From contig CACYWN010000012.1 of the NCBI GenBank assembly GCA_902778105.1, positions 1 to 64,000 of the forward strand: a stretch of 64,000 bases of DNA, given 5' to 3'. The DNA is from an uncultured Bacteroidia bacterium (lineage in GTDB: Bacteria > Bacteroidota > Bacteroidia > Bacteroidales > UBA932). The notes under the pieces are model-generated. The model did no database searches. It was not told where the DNA came from and saw only the letters and a list, made by a program, of their open reading frames with translations. The first letter of the stretch is position 1; each line of letters opens with the position of its first letter. Positions 7,533 through 16,632 of the stretch are shown here, one piece after another. The translations under genes and the position numbers were made by a program.

Positions 7533-8363
7533 ATGAACGAGACTTTCAACTTCCAGCGCTTCTGGACTTATTTCAAGTACGACCTCAAGCAGATGTGGCG
7601 GAACCACTCCAAGTCCGCCATCCTCATCGGCGGTGCCAGTGTCATCTTCTATGTCCTCTGGATCCTGGGCAGCCTCGTGTTCACCCAGTCCTGGACGGCC
7701 CCGCCCATCGCGGCCCGCTTTGCCGTCCTCCTGTTCGCCTTCCTGGTCCTGGAGTTCTATCAGACCCGGACGTACGGCTACCTGACCGAGAAAAAGGCCG
7801 GTTCTTCCTGGCTCATGATCCCGGCTTCCGCAACGGAGAAATGTATCTCCATGGTCCTTGTGACCATCCTCGTCATTCCGGCCCTTTTCTTCGCGGTGTA
7901 TCTCCTCCTGGACGGTTTCCTGAGCCTGGTGGATCCCACCTACGGGAAGGCCATGGCCACCGGTTTCTTCAGCGTCTACAGCGATTTCGTGAACATGCTC
8001 GGTTCCTTCAATGGAGAATCTCCCATCATTTTCACGCCCGCAAGCCTCGTGTTCCCGGCCATCGTGAGCACCTTCTGCAACTTCCTGTATTTCCTTCTCT
8101 GCGGCATCTGCTTCAAGAAGAACAAGATCGTGGGAGCGATCGCCATCCTCTTCGGCATCTCCACCCTGATGTCCCTGCTTGGCGGCCTGATTATCCCGCA
8201 TCTGAACCTGGAGCAGGTCTTTTCGAATTTCGACGCGGCCAACGAGCAGACCTTCGCCCGCTGGATGGTCGGCCTCATGAATGCTTCCGTCGCCTTTACC
8301 TGCCTGTTGACCGTCGGCCTCGGCTGGGGTATCTGGCGCCGTATCAAAACCATCCAACACTAG
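7533..8363 (+). CDS. ABC-2-like transporter permease
   Basis: 276 residues with about six hydrophobic segments, e.g. SAILIGGASVIFYVLWILGS near residue 30, FAVLLFAFLVLEF, MVLVTILVIPALFFAVYLLL, and a pair near the C terminus ending TVGLGWGIWRRI. It lies between the ATPase and regulator genes with spacers of 4 bases on each side, so it is the membrane partner of the ATPase. I see no motif that shows the substrate. Confidence 0.85.
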   Translation: MNETFNFQRFWTYFKYDLKQMWRNHSKSAILIGGASVIFYVLWILGSLVFTQSWTAPPIAARFAVLLFAFLVLEFYQTRTYGYLTEKKAGSSWLMIPASATEKCISMVLVTILVIPALFFAVYLLLDGFLSLVDPTYGKAMATGFFSVYSDFVNMLGSFNGESPIIFTPASLVFPAIVSTFCNFLYFLLCGICFKKNKIVGAIAILFGISTLMSLLGGLIIPHLNLEQVFSNFDAANEQTFARWMVGLMNASVAFTCLLTVGLGWGIWRRIKTIQH

Positions 8364-8367
8364 CGCT

Positions 8368-8706
8368 ATGAATTTCAATACCGAAAAACCCATCTATCTC
8401 CAGATCGTGGATGTGATCGCCGACCGCATCCTCTCGGGAGAACTCAAGGGCGGGGACCGCATCCCGTCCGTGCGGGAATACGGTGCCGACATCGGGGTGA
8501 ACCCGAATACGATGATGCGTTCCTATGAGAAGCTCACCGCCGACGGCATCATCTACAACAAGCGCGGCATCGGGTACTTCGTCGCTGACGACGCCCGGGA
8601 GACCGTTCTGGAAACCCAGCGCAGGGACTTTATTGAGAAGGAAGTTCCCGCCATCCGGCAGCGCATGCAGCTTCTCGGCCTCGATTCATCCATTTTTAAC
8701 GAATAA
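8368..8706 (+). CDS. GntR-family regulator, YtrA subfamily
   Basis: 112 residues. The winged helix-turn-helix fills residues 5-75 (PIYLQIVDVIADRILSGELKGGDRIPSVREYGADIGVN, NTMMRSYEKLTADGIIYNKRGIGYFV). The remaining ~35 residues form the short dimerising tail of the YtrA class, with no ligand-binding domain. It is the last gene of the ABC operon, and the palindrome at 6657-6678 is its likely target. Confidence 0.92.
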   Translation: MNFNTEKPIYLQIVDVIADRILSGELKGGDRIPSVREYGADIGVNPNTMMRSYEKLTADGIIYNKRGIGYFVADDARETVLETQRRDFIEKEVPAIRQRMQLLGLDSSIFNE

Positions 8707-8710
8707 TACC

Positions 8711-9406
8711 ATGAAACAGCTTCTTTCCATAGCGGCGATGGCGCTCCTGTGCGCCTCCTGCTTCCAAGTCAATTCCAATTTCAAGGGTTTCGGCAACGGC
8801 CATAATGCCATCAAGGGCGAGGGTTCAGTCATCTCCAAGTCCTTGGACCTCAAGGATTTCGATGCTATCCGGGTCAATGGACAGGCCGATGTGACCTTCG
8901 TCCAGGCCGATGCCTTCGAGGTGACGCTCCGCACCCAGGAGAACATTTTCGACTATGTGGATTTCCGGGTGGAGGGTTCCACCCTCGTCCTCGAACTGAA
9001 GGACCGGAAGACGGCCCGTGCCGAGGAATTTGATGTGACCGTGAAAGCGCCCGCACTCAAGAAACTGGAGGTGAACGGGGCCGGCGATGTCCGGATTCCT
9101 GCCGGGCTGGCCTCCGAGGAGGATTTCAAGGTCGAGGTGAACGGCGCCGGTGACCTGGATTTCACCAGGATCAGCTGCAGGGACTTCATTGTCAGGGTCA
9201 ATGGCGCCGCTGACATCGATGCCATGGGGATTGACGTGGCCAGCGTGGACATCCAGGTCAACGGGGCCGGTGATGTCGAACTCAGCGGCAAGGCCGGCAA
9301 GGCCGACCTGAACGTGAGCGGGGCCGGCGACATCGACGCCACCGGGCTTACTGTGGCCGGCGAGGTCAAGAAGCACGCCGCCGGGATGGCCAAGATCCGG
9401 AGCTAG
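8711..9406 (+). CDS. DUF2807 (head GIN domain) lipoprotein
   Basis: 231 residues. MKQLLSIAAMALLCASC has a type II signal with a lipobox ending at Cys17. The rest is a run of short repeats of the form VNGAGDV/VNGAADI, which fold into a right-handed beta-helix in the putative auto-transporter adhesin family DUF2807. It starts 4 bases after the GntR gene and may share its transcript. Likely an outer-membrane or periplasmic lipoprotein of unknown task. Confidence 0.88.
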   Translation: MKQLLSIAAMALLCASCFQVNSNFKGFGNGHNAIKGEGSVISKSLDLKDFDAIRVNGQADVTFVQADAFEVTLRTQENIFDYVDFRVEGSTLVLELKDRKTARAEEFDVTVKAPALKKLEVNGAGDVRIPAGLASEEDFKVEVNGAGDLDFTRISCRDFIVRVNGAADIDAMGIDVASVDIQVNGAGDVELSGKAGKADLNVSGAGDIDATGLTVAGEVKKHAAGMAKIRS

Positions 9407-9418
9407 GATTCATTTTGG

Positions 9419-9853
9419 TTAAACATAATCGTTTTCCGGGGCCGGGACGTCGTGAGATGTCCTGGCCTTTTCACGCCATTTTGCCGGGGTGAGACCGGTA
9501 TAGGAGAGGAAGGCGCGGGAGAAGTTGGACCGGTCGGAAAAGCCTGTCCTCCGGGCGATTTCGGCGGTACTTGCCCCGGGATCCTCCAGCATCATCCGCT
9601 TGGCGTCTTCCAGCCGGAGCCGGTTCCGCCAGGTCCGGAAGTCGATTTTCATCCGCTGCTCGAAGAAGTGGAAGAGGGTGACGGAGTCTGTCCCCAGGTA
9701 GTCGGCTTCCTCCCGGAGGGTCCGGAAAGGAAGCCGCCAGGAGGCCGTTTCCAGCCATCGGTCCAATGCTTTCTCCAACCGGTCCATTTTCCGGTTTCCA
9801 AGTCTGTCGTTCTGGGAAAAGATGCGCCCGAGGCGCCGCACAAGAGTCTCCAT
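9419..9853 (-). CDS. Short AraC-family transcriptional regulator
   Basis: About 144 residues from ATG 9853 (METLVRRLG). The C-terminal two thirds is an AraC double helix-turn-helix: RTWRNRLRLEDAKRMMLEDPGASTAEIARRTGFSDRSNFSRAFLSYTGLTPAKWR. No ligand-binding domain precedes it. An in-frame ATG at 9895 exists, but a TAATTTTG box on the minus strand at 9884-9891 would make the transcript begin downstream of it, so 9853 is preferred. It is divergent from the aquaporin gene; a regulatory link is possible but not shown. Confidence 0.82.
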   Translation of the reverse strand: METLVRRLGRIFSQNDRLGNRKMDRLEKALDRWLETASWRLPFRTLREEADYLGTDSVTLFHFFEQRMKIDFRTWRNRLRLEDAKRMMLEDPGASTAEIARRTGFSDRSNFSRAFLSYTGLTPAKWREKARTSHDVPAPENDYV

Positions 9854-9900
9854 GCACAGGGGCGGCAGTTTAGGCTGCCTGTGCAAAATTAGCAAAATCT

Positions 9901-9930
9901 TTTGATTGTCGTTAAAAATGTTTATATTTG
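9901..9930 (+). promoter_or_regulatory. Promoter of the aquaporin gene
   Basis: TTTG at 9901-9904 and TATATTTG at 9923-9930 lie 18 bases apart, one short of the usual spacing. The leader before ATG 9958 is about 22 bases and AT-rich. Confidence 0.6.
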
Positions 9931-9957
9931 AAACACTAAACCATAACTTTTTTATTT

Positions 9958-10650
9958 ATGAAGAAGTACTTTGCTGAATGCGTAGGCACATTCGTCCTCA
10001 CATTCCTGGGCTGCGGAACGGCGATGTTCCTCGGTTGCGGCACTCCCGCTGGCGTGGTGGGAACCGCGATCGCCTTCGGTCTCGCCGTGGTTGCGATGGC
10101 TTACACCATCGGCGAAATCAGCGGCTGCCACATCAATCCTGCCATCACCCTCGGTGTCGCCCTTTCCGGCCGTATGACCTGGAAGGACGCCTGCGGTTAC
10201 TGGGTGGGCCAGGTCATCGGCGGTATCCTCGCCGGTGCGCTGCTCCTGCTGTTCGCGAAGACGATGACTCCCGAACTCGGCGCGTTCGCCGGTGCCAATC
10301 CGGCCGGACTGGGCGCCAACGGCGTCGCACACGCCGGCGGTGTCTGGGGCGCCTGCCTCGTGGAGGTCGTAGCCACCTTCCTCTTCGTCCTCGTAGTCCT
10401 CGGAACGACCGACGCCAAGTACGGCGCCGGCAAGCCGGCCGGTCTCGCCATCGGTCTTACCCTGATCCTGATCCACCTCGTGTGCATCAACCTCACCGGT
10501 ACGTCCGTGAATCCGGCCCGTTCCATCGGTCCGGCCCTCTTCGCCGGCGGCGATGCCCTCAAGGACCTCTGGGTGTTCATCTGCGCCCCGCTCGTGGGCG
10601 GTGCCCTGAGCGCCTGCGTCTGGAAGGCGATGGTTCCGAAGGAGAAGTAA
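9958..10650 (+). CDS. aqpZ: Aquaporin Z-like MIP channel
   Basis: 230 residues with six membrane spans. Both hallmark half-helices are present: HINPAITLG with NPA at 60-62 and TSVNPARSIGPA with NPAR at 185-188. The Arg after the second NPA is the selectivity-filter Arg. Length and the ECVGTFVLTFLGCGTA start fit AqpZ, an inner-membrane water channel. It has its own promoter and a terminator 20 bases after the stop. Confidence 0.94.
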   Translation: MKKYFAECVGTFVLTFLGCGTAMFLGCGTPAGVVGTAIAFGLAVVAMAYTIGEISGCHINPAITLGVALSGRMTWKDACGYWVGQVIGGILAGALLLLFAKTMTPELGAFAGANPAGLGANGVAHAGGVWGACLVEVVATFLFVLVVLGTTDAKYGAGKPAGLAIGLTLILIHLVCINLTGTSVNPARSIGPALFAGGDALKDLWVFICAPLVGGALSACVWKAMVPKEK

Positions 10651-10669
10651 GCCCATTCTTCACTGGTTT

Positions 10670-10702
10670 AAGGCCAGGCCCACGCGGGTCTGGTCTTTTT
10701 TT
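10670..10702 (+). terminator. Intrinsic terminator after aqpZ
   Basis: Stem AAGGCCAGGCCC/GGGTCTGGTCTT with one wobble pair and an ACGC loop, followed by a run of T. Confidence 0.8.
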
Positions 10703-10733
10703 ATTATCTTTGTGCGATTAATCAAGATTGCGT

Positions 10734-12062
10734 ATGTTTGAGAATCTGAGCGAGAGACTGGAGCGGTCTTTCAAGATACTGAAGGGTGAAGGGAAGATCA
10801 CCGAGATCAATGTGGCGGAAACCGTCAAGGACATCCGCAAGGCCCTGCTGGACGCCGACGTAAGCTACAAGGTGGCCAAGGACTTCTGCAACCGGGTGAA
10901 GGACAAGGCCATCGGTGCCAATGTCCTGACGGCGGTGAAGCCGCAGCAGATGATGATCAAGATCATGCACGACGAACTCGCCGAGTTCATGGGCTCCGAG
11001 GCGCAGGACATCAACGTCAAGGGGAATCCGGGTGTCGTGCTGGTCGCCGGTCTGAACGGTTCCGGTAAGACCACTTTCTCCGGGAAACTGGCCCTGCACA
11101 TCAAGTCCAAGCGGGGCATGAAAGTCCTTCTCGCCGCCTGCGATACGTTCCGTCCGGCGGCCATCGAGCAGTTGAAGGTGCTCGGTGAGGGCATCGGGGT
11201 CCCCGTGTATACCGAAGAGGGGGAGAAGGATCCGATCAAGATCGCCCAGGATGCCATCCGGAAGGCCAAGGCCGAGGGCTTCAGCGTCGTGATCGTGGAT
11301 ACCGCCGGCCGCCTGGCCGTCGACCAGCAGCTGATGGACGAGATTTCCGCCCTGCACCAGGCGGTGCGGCCTACGGAAACCCTCTTCGTCGTGGATGCGA
11401 TGACCGGCCAGGATGCGGTGGAAACCGCCAAGGCCTTCAACGACCGGCTGGATTTCGACGGTGTCGTCCTGACCAAGATGGACGGCGATACCCGGGGCGG
11501 TGCCGCCCTCTCCATCAAGGCCGTCGTCGGCAAGCCCATCAAGTTCGTCTCCTCCGGCGAGAAGATGGAAGCGCTGGACGTCTTCCATCCGAACCGGATC
11601 GCGGACCGGATCCTGGGCATGGGCGATGTGGTATCCCTCGTGGAGAAGGCCCAGGAACAGTATGACGAGAAGCAGGCGCGGGAACTGCGGAAGAAGATGG
11701 CGAAGGACCAGTTCAACCTCTGGGACTTCTACCAGCAGATCCAGCAGGTCAAGAAGATGGGTAACATCAAGGATCTCGCGGGCATGATCCCGGGTGTGGG
11801 AAAGGCCCTCAAGGATGTCGACATCGACAATGACAAGGCCTTCAAGACCACCGAGGCCATCATCCTTTCGATGACGCAGAAGGAGCGCGAACATCCGGAG
11901 ATGATCAACGGCTCCCGCCGCAAGCGCATAGCCGACGGTTCGGGCACCTCCCTGCAGGAGGTGAACCGGCTCCTCAAGCAGTTCGAGGGCACCCGGAAGA
12001 TGATGAAGGGAGCGATGACCGGTAACCTGATGCAGCGGATGGGCGCCATGCGGAGACGCTAA
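10734..12062 (+). CDS. ffh: Signal recognition particle protein Ffh
   Basis: 442 residues from ATG 10734. The N domain holds MFENLSERLERSF and ITEINVAETVKDIRKALLDADVSYKVAK. The G domain has the P-loop GLNGSGKT (106-113), DTAGR, and TKMDGDTRGGAAL. The Met-rich M domain follows, ending in MMKGAMTGNLMQRMGAMRRR. Ffh binds 4.5S RNA and signal sequences and delivers ribosomes to the membrane with FtsY. A TATCTTTG box at 10705-10712 lies 21 bases before the start. No 4.5S RNA is seen here. Confidence 0.96.
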   Translation: MFENLSERLERSFKILKGEGKITEINVAETVKDIRKALLDADVSYKVAKDFCNRVKDKAIGANVLTAVKPQQMMIKIMHDELAEFMGSEAQDINVKGNPGVVLVAGLNGSGKTTFSGKLALHIKSKRGMKVLLAACDTFRPAAIEQLKVLGEGIGVPVYTEEGEKDPIKIAQDAIRKAKAEGFSVVIVDTAGRLAVDQQLMDEISALHQAVRPTETLFVVDAMTGQDAVETAKAFNDRLDFDGVVLTKMDGDTRGGAALSIKAVVGKPIKFVSSGEKMEALDVFHPNRIADRILGMGDVVSLVEKAQEQYDEKQARELRKKMAKDQFNLWDFYQQIQQVKKMGNIKDLAGMIPGVGKALKDVDIDNDKAFKTTEAIILSMTQKEREHPEMINGSRRKRIADGSGTSLQEVNRLLKQFEGTRKMMKGAMTGNLMQRMGAMRRR

Positions 12063-12074
12063 TTCTTCGACGAT

Positions 12075-12575
12075 ATGAAAAAGTGGTTATTTACGCTTCT
12101 GGCCGTGGCCTTGACGGCCGCGGGCTGCGGTGTCCTCTCCACCGAGACGCGGGAGGAAAGGGCCGCCCGGGAGATCCGGGAGGCGCAGCTGGTCCGGGAA
12201 TACGTCCAGTCCGGCAACTTCAAGGTCCGTATCGACCGGATGTATCCCGCCCGGGGCATGTCCCGCTCGGTGACTGATTATTCCGTGGAGGTCAAGGACG
12301 GGGTCCTGAATTCCTACCTGCCTTATTTCGGTGAGGTCTGGCGTGCTCCCTACGGCGGCGGCCATGGCCTGAACTTCAAGGCCGACATCGGACATTATTC
12401 CGTGGAACAGACCCGGAGGGACGGCTATGACATCCGGATTTACGTCAAGACGGACGAGGACGAACACTGGTATCTCCTCACAGTCTTCGACAACGGGCGG
12501 GTATCGCTGGACGTCCAGTCCGTGAACCGGGACCGTATCTCCTATACCGGCGAGGTGGAATTCCCGCGTGAATAG
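12075..12575 (+). CDS. DUF4251 lipoprotein
   Basis: 166 residues. MKKWLFTLLAVALTAAGC is a lipoprotein signal with Cys18. The next part is a charged helix (TREERAAREIREAQLVREYVQS), then FKVRIDRMYPARGMSRSVTDYSVEVKDGVLNSYLPYFGEVWRAPYGGG, the mark of DUF4251, a Bacteroidota family with no known function. It starts 12 bases after ffh. Its last 34 bases overlap the convergent GSCFA gene. Confidence 0.85.
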   Translation: MKKWLFTLLAVALTAAGCGVLSTETREERAAREIREAQLVREYVQSGNFKVRIDRMYPARGMSRSVTDYSVEVKDGVLNSYLPYFGEVWRAPYGGGHGLNFKADIGHYSVEQTRRDGYDIRIYVKTDEDEHWYLLTVFDNGRVSLDVQSVNRDRISYTGEVEFPRE

Positions 12576-13408
12576 AGGGGCTGGTGCCGGGAACGGCGCC
12601 ACTCCTGCATCTTTTCCTCATACAGGTCCCATTCCCGGGTGGGAAGGGCCCATTCGATGAAGCGGTCGCACAGATAGTCGGCCGCTTGTTTCGTCGGATG
12701 GACCATATCCTCCGCCCACCAGCGGTAGTCGCGCAGTTCGTCCATCATGATTTCATAGGAAGGGAAGTAGGGGAGGCCTTCCGTGGCAAGCAGTAAGGTG
12801 CTCTTGGAGAGCTGGTTTCCGTGGGCGCCGTCGGCAAGGTGACGGATCGGACTCACGGTGAAGATGAATTGTTTCCCGGGATGACGGGTGACGATCCCCT
12901 GCAGGATGGCAGTTGTCTGCGGAACGGTCAGCCGGTAGCGGGTGAATTCGGCCGCGGGCCGCTTGAGGCAGTTGGCAACGGTCTCGCCGGTTCCGTTGAA
13001 CCGGAATGCCCACGCGGTCCCGAGGGTGATGATGACGCGCGTGCAATCCTTCCAGAAGGCGGAGGCAGTTTCCAGTGCCTGGTTTGCGTTCTCCAGAAAT
13101 TCCCCGACCGTATCCCGCGCAAAGGAAGTGTGATGCCAGAAAGAGCCGTATTTTCCAGCGTTCGCACCCATTTCCACGACGTCCTCCGTCTGGAACGGGA
13201 CACCGCTGGAAAGCCTTGCGACGGCATTTCCGATGGATACGGGATTGTACAGGGTGCCGAAAGGATTGGCCAGGACCTGGAAGCCGGCATCGGCGAGGCG
13301 CTGTCCGATCTCCCCGGCGAAGCAGCTTCCGAGGACGAGAATCCGGTCGTCGTAGGAAACGGAAACTTGGGCCGGTTCCAGGGTGACGGGGGTCTGAAGT
13401 TTCATCAT
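12542..13408 (-). CDS. GSCFA domain protein
   Basis: 288 residues. The name-giving motif is at residues 27-31 in ILVLGSCFAGEIGQRLADAGFQV, followed by NPFGTLYNPVSI. SGNH-like elements follow (ITLGTAWAF, FTVSPIRH, YEIMMDELRDYRWW, DMVHPTKQAADYL). The fold and the Ser in GSCFA suggest a lipase- or acylesterase-like enzyme; the substrate is unknown. It begins at the first of two adjacent ATG codons and shares a short divergent spacer with the nucleotidase gene. Confidence 0.88.
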   Translation of the reverse strand: MMKLQTPVTLEPAQVSVSYDDRILVLGSCFAGEIGQRLADAGFQVLANPFGTLYNPVSIGNAVARLSSGVPFQTEDVVEMGANAGKYGSFWHHTSFARDTVGEFLENANQALETASAFWKDCTRVIITLGTAWAFRFNGTGETVANCLKRPAAEFTRYRLTVPQTTAILQGIVTRHPGKQFIFTVSPIRHLADGAHGNQLSKSTLLLATEGLPYFPSYEIMMDELRDYRWWAEDMVHPTKQAADYLCDRFIEWALPTREWDLYEEKMQEWRRSRHQPLYSRGNSTSPV

Positions 13409-13458
13409 GGTGCAAATGTACGTAAATTTCCCTATCTTTGCATGATAAGACCACAGAT

Positions 13459-15204
13459 ATGAAATCCAGACATTTCCTTCTTGCCGTCCTGGCCTTTCTG
13501 GCCCTTTCCTGCGGACACCGGCTCCGTGACGGGGAGTATACCCTGACCATCCTTTCCACCAACGACGTCCATGGGACCTGGTTCGATTCCACCTATGTGG
13601 ACGGCCGCACCCGGAATTCCCTGTTCGCCGTCAAGCATTATGTGGACAGTGTCCGGACGGCTGACGGGGCGGACAATGTCCTTCTCCTGGATGTGGGCGA
13701 CTGCCTGCAGGGGGACAATGCGCCCTATTATTTCAACTATGTGGATACGCTCACTCCGCACTTGTTCCCCCGGTTGATGAAGTACATGGGCTATGATGCC
13801 GTCGCCGTGGGCAATCACGACATCGAGACGGGGCATGCGGTGTATGACCGCGTCGCGGCGGACCTGAAGCGGGAAGGGGTGGATTTCCTGGCCGCCAATG
13901 CCATCCGGAACGACAACGGAAAGCCCTATTTCACGCCGTACAAGATCGTGAAGAAGGCGGGATTGAAGGTGGCCGTCCTGGGTTATACCAATGCGAACAT
14001 GAAAGCCTGGCTCACGGAGGAACTCTGGAGCGGGATGCATTTCGAACCCATCGTGGACGTGATCCAGGCCGATGTGGACCGGATGGTCGCCAAGGAGCAT
14101 CCGGACGTGGTGGTGGCGATGATGCATTCCGGAACGGGACAGGGAGACGGAACCGTCCTGGAATCCGAAGCCCTGGACGTCTTCCGCAGCGTGCGGGGCG
14201 TGGACTGGGTCCTTGCGAGCCATGACCACCGGCCGCATCTGGAAGCGAACGATTCCTGCGGCTTCCTGAATTCCGGCAGCCACAGCCGTAACGTAGCCGA
14301 GGGCAAGATGCATCTGACCGTCCGGGGACGCAAGGTGGTCGCCAAGTCCTATGAGACCAAGCTCATCCCCGTCCGCGCCAACCAGGCCGATCCTCAGATG
14401 CGGGCGCATTTCCAGAAGGATTACGAGGCCGTGAAAGCCTTCACGCTCAAGGAAGTGGGTATCCTGAACACGGACCTGTGGACCCGGGACGCCTATCGGG
14501 GAATGAGCGACTACATGAACCTCATCCATACCCTGAGCCTCAGCTGCAAGCCGGCTGAGATTTCCTTCGGCGCACCGCTCACCTTCAATGGATACGTGAA
14601 ATCCGGCATCCTCCGGTACAATGACCTTTTCACGATCTATCCGTTTGAGAACCAGCTCTTTGTCGTGTCGATGACGGGCGAGGAGATCAAGGGCTATCTG
14701 GAGGTTTCCTATGACAAATGGATCAACACCATCGCCAAGGCCGATGATCATCTCCTGAAGATCCGGCAGAACGACGATCCGCGCACCCAGCAGCGGGGCT
14801 GGTCTTTCATCAACCGGTCCTACAACTTCGATTCCGCTGCGGGTATCAACTATACGGTAGATGTCACGAAACCCTTCGGCGAACGCATCCTTATCAGCGG
14901 CATGGCCGATGGTTCCGCTTTTGAGCTGGAACGCAAATATAACGTTGCGATGACATCCTACCGGGCCTCCGGTGGCGGCGGCCTCCTGCAGGAAGCCGGC
15001 ATCGACACGGACCGGATCGACGACCGCACCGTCGCCCGCTATCCGGAAATCCGGAACATCCTCTACGACTACCTGATGACCAACGGCTCCATCGATCCGG
15101 AAGTCATTGGCAATCAAGCGGTCATCGGCAGCTGGAAGTTCGTTCCGGAGCAACTCGCAGCGCAGGCGATGGAGCGGGATATGCAGTTGCTGTTCAAAAG
15201 ATGA
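13459..15204 (+). CDS. 5'-nucleotidase/metallophosphatase lipoprotein
   Basis: 581 residues from ATG 13459. MKSRHFLLAVLAFLALSC is a lipoprotein signal ending at Cys18. The metallophosphatase domain has LSTNDVHG (metal ligands D35 and H37), DVGDCLQG, VGNHDIE and ASHDHRP. A C-terminal 5'-nucleotidase domain follows, with GAPLTFNGYVKSGIL, NDLFTIYPFENQLFVVSMTGEEI and YRASGGGGLL. The family splits nucleotides outside the cytoplasm to salvage nucleosides. A TATCTTTG box at 13433-13440 is the probable -7 element. Its stop overlaps the next gene by 4 bases. Confidence 0.92.
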   Translation: MKSRHFLLAVLAFLALSCGHRLRDGEYTLTILSTNDVHGTWFDSTYVDGRTRNSLFAVKHYVDSVRTADGADNVLLLDVGDCLQGDNAPYYFNYVDTLTPHLFPRLMKYMGYDAVAVGNHDIETGHAVYDRVAADLKREGVDFLAANAIRNDNGKPYFTPYKIVKKAGLKVAVLGYTNANMKAWLTEELWSGMHFEPIVDVIQADVDRMVAKEHPDVVVAMMHSGTGQGDGTVLESEALDVFRSVRGVDWVLASHDHRPHLEANDSCGFLNSGSHSRNVAEGKMHLTVRGRKVVAKSYETKLIPVRANQADPQMRAHFQKDYEAVKAFTLKEVGILNTDLWTRDAYRGMSDYMNLIHTLSLSCKPAEISFGAPLTFNGYVKSGILRYNDLFTIYPFENQLFVVSMTGEEIKGYLEVSYDKWINTIAKADDHLLKIRQNDDPRTQQRGWSFINRSYNFDSAAGINYTVDVTKPFGERILISGMADGSAFELERKYNVAMTSYRASGGGGLLQEAGIDTDRIDDRTVARYPEIRNILYDYLMTNGSIDPEVIGNQAVIGSWKFVPEQLAAQAMERDMQLLFKR

Positions 15205-16628
15205 GGAACAGACTTTCCTTCCTCGTCATCATGGCCCTGGCAGGCCTGATGGTTTCCTGCTCGCGTTCCGTGGAACCCGGATTGTATCATTTCCGGTCGG
15301 GAACGGAGGACGGCTTCCTTCGGGTCGGCTTGGATTCTCTTGGTCGGGAAGAAGCTGTGTTTTATCGGAATACCGGGAGTCTCTGGGCCGATACGACCCA
15401 TCTTGTCCTCGATGGGAAAAAGTTGTCGCTGAAACCTTATGAGGTTCCTGAATTCCGGATGTTTTCCGACCGGGACCTGTATTTGAATCCCTTGTTTGCG
15501 GTCGGGGAGACCCAGGATATCGTCTATGGCAGGGTGGTCCGGAACACCTCGTCCGACAGGGAGACGGAAGACCTTATGCTGGACATCTATTATCCCCGGA
15601 ACGACCGGGCTGATCTCCGTCCCTTGATGGTGATGTTACATGGCGGCGGGTTTGAGGACGGAGACAAAAGGGATACCACGGTCGTTGAATGGTGCCGGCA
15701 TTTCGCCTCGCTCGGTTATGTCGTATCTTCCGTCAATTACCGGCAGGGATACCGACGCACCGTCGAATCCACGGATGACGCCCTGTATCGTGCCCTCAAG
15801 GATGCGAATGCATCTGTCCGGTTCCTGCTGAAACGGGATTCGCTCCTGATCGACAGGGAGCGGATTTTTGCCTCCGGAATGGATGCCGGAGCCATCACGG
15901 CACTCAACCTGGCTTTCATGCGGGAGGAGAATCTTCCGGAAGTCATTCAGGAAAATGAGGATACGACCGTCGTGGTCCACCAGCCCCTGATGCGTGGCTT
16001 TGATGTCCGGGCCGTGGCGAATCTGTGGGGAGCCGTCACGGATACGTCCATCCTCCATAACGCTGCCATTCCTGTCATCTCTTTCCAAAGCCGGAACGAC
16101 CCTGTCGTTCCTTACGGGGAAGGTTATCCATACGACGGGCCGGTGGAGGAGGATACGGATTTCTTCCGGGCCGCGCTGGAAGCCCTTCTTTCCATCTTCC
16201 TGCCGGATGCGCACCCTTTCCGGAAGATGTTCGGGGCCGGGATCATCGACCGTATCCTGAAATCGGGGCACGTCAGTTCTGAACTGCATGCCTATGATGC
16301 CGAGCGCCATGACCTCTTTTACCTCGAGGACGGGACCATCGACTATCCGTTCTTCGATTCTGTCAAGGAAATGACGGCCCGCTTCTTCTCATCCCGGATG
16401 GAAACCAGTCCCGTCTCGCTCCGGCAGGATCCGGAGGACCTCCAGGTGTTTGTCATCAACGACACGGAGGTCCAGACCTGTCTGTGGAAAGTGGATGGAG
16501 GCGTCATACTCGGAAAGAGCTCCGACACGATCCGGGTTCTTCTTTTCCCGGATGCGCCAGAGCACTCCGTTTCCGTCAGCGGCGTCTATTCTTCCGGCCT
16601 GACGTTCTTCGAGACGGTGGATTTGTAA
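15201..16628 (+). CDS. Alpha/beta-hydrolase-like lipoprotein with Asp at the nucleophile position
   Basis: 475 residues. The signal peptide ends at lipobox Cys20 (GLMVSC). Residues ~120-400 form an esterase-like alpha/beta-hydrolase with oxyanion motif HGGGF (147-151) and the later SRNDPVVPY Asp and AERHDLF His. At the nucleophile elbow, where GxSxG is expected, it reads GMDAG (226-230), so Asp228 replaces Ser. It may be inactive or use Asp as nucleophile. A ~60-residue C-terminal part (VFVINDTEVQTCLWKVDGG...) looks like a small beta-sandwich. It is coupled to the nucleotidase gene by a 4-base overlap. Confidence 0.78.
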   Translation: MRNRLSFLVIMALAGLMVSCSRSVEPGLYHFRSGTEDGFLRVGLDSLGREEAVFYRNTGSLWADTTHLVLDGKKLSLKPYEVPEFRMFSDRDLYLNPLFAVGETQDIVYGRVVRNTSSDRETEDLMLDIYYPRNDRADLRPLMVMLHGGGFEDGDKRDTTVVEWCRHFASLGYVVSSVNYRQGYRRTVESTDDALYRALKDANASVRFLLKRDSLLIDRERIFASGMDAGAITALNLAFMREENLPEVIQENEDTTVVVHQPLMRGFDVRAVANLWGAVTDTSILHNAAIPVISFQSRNDPVVPYGEGYPYDGPVEEDTDFFRAALEALLSIFLPDAHPFRKMFGAGIIDRILKSGHVSSELHAYDAERHDLFYLEDGTIDYPFFDSVKEMTARFFSSRMETSPVSLRQDPEDLQVFVINDTEVQTCLWKVDGGVILGKSSDTIRVLLFPDAPEHSVSVSGVYSSGLTFFETVDL

Positions 16629-16632
16629 AGCG

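Noticed and set aside
13432-15153. 573-codon minus-strand frame opposite the nucleotidase
   Set aside because: His- and Asp-rich shadow frame of the conserved plus-strand gene.
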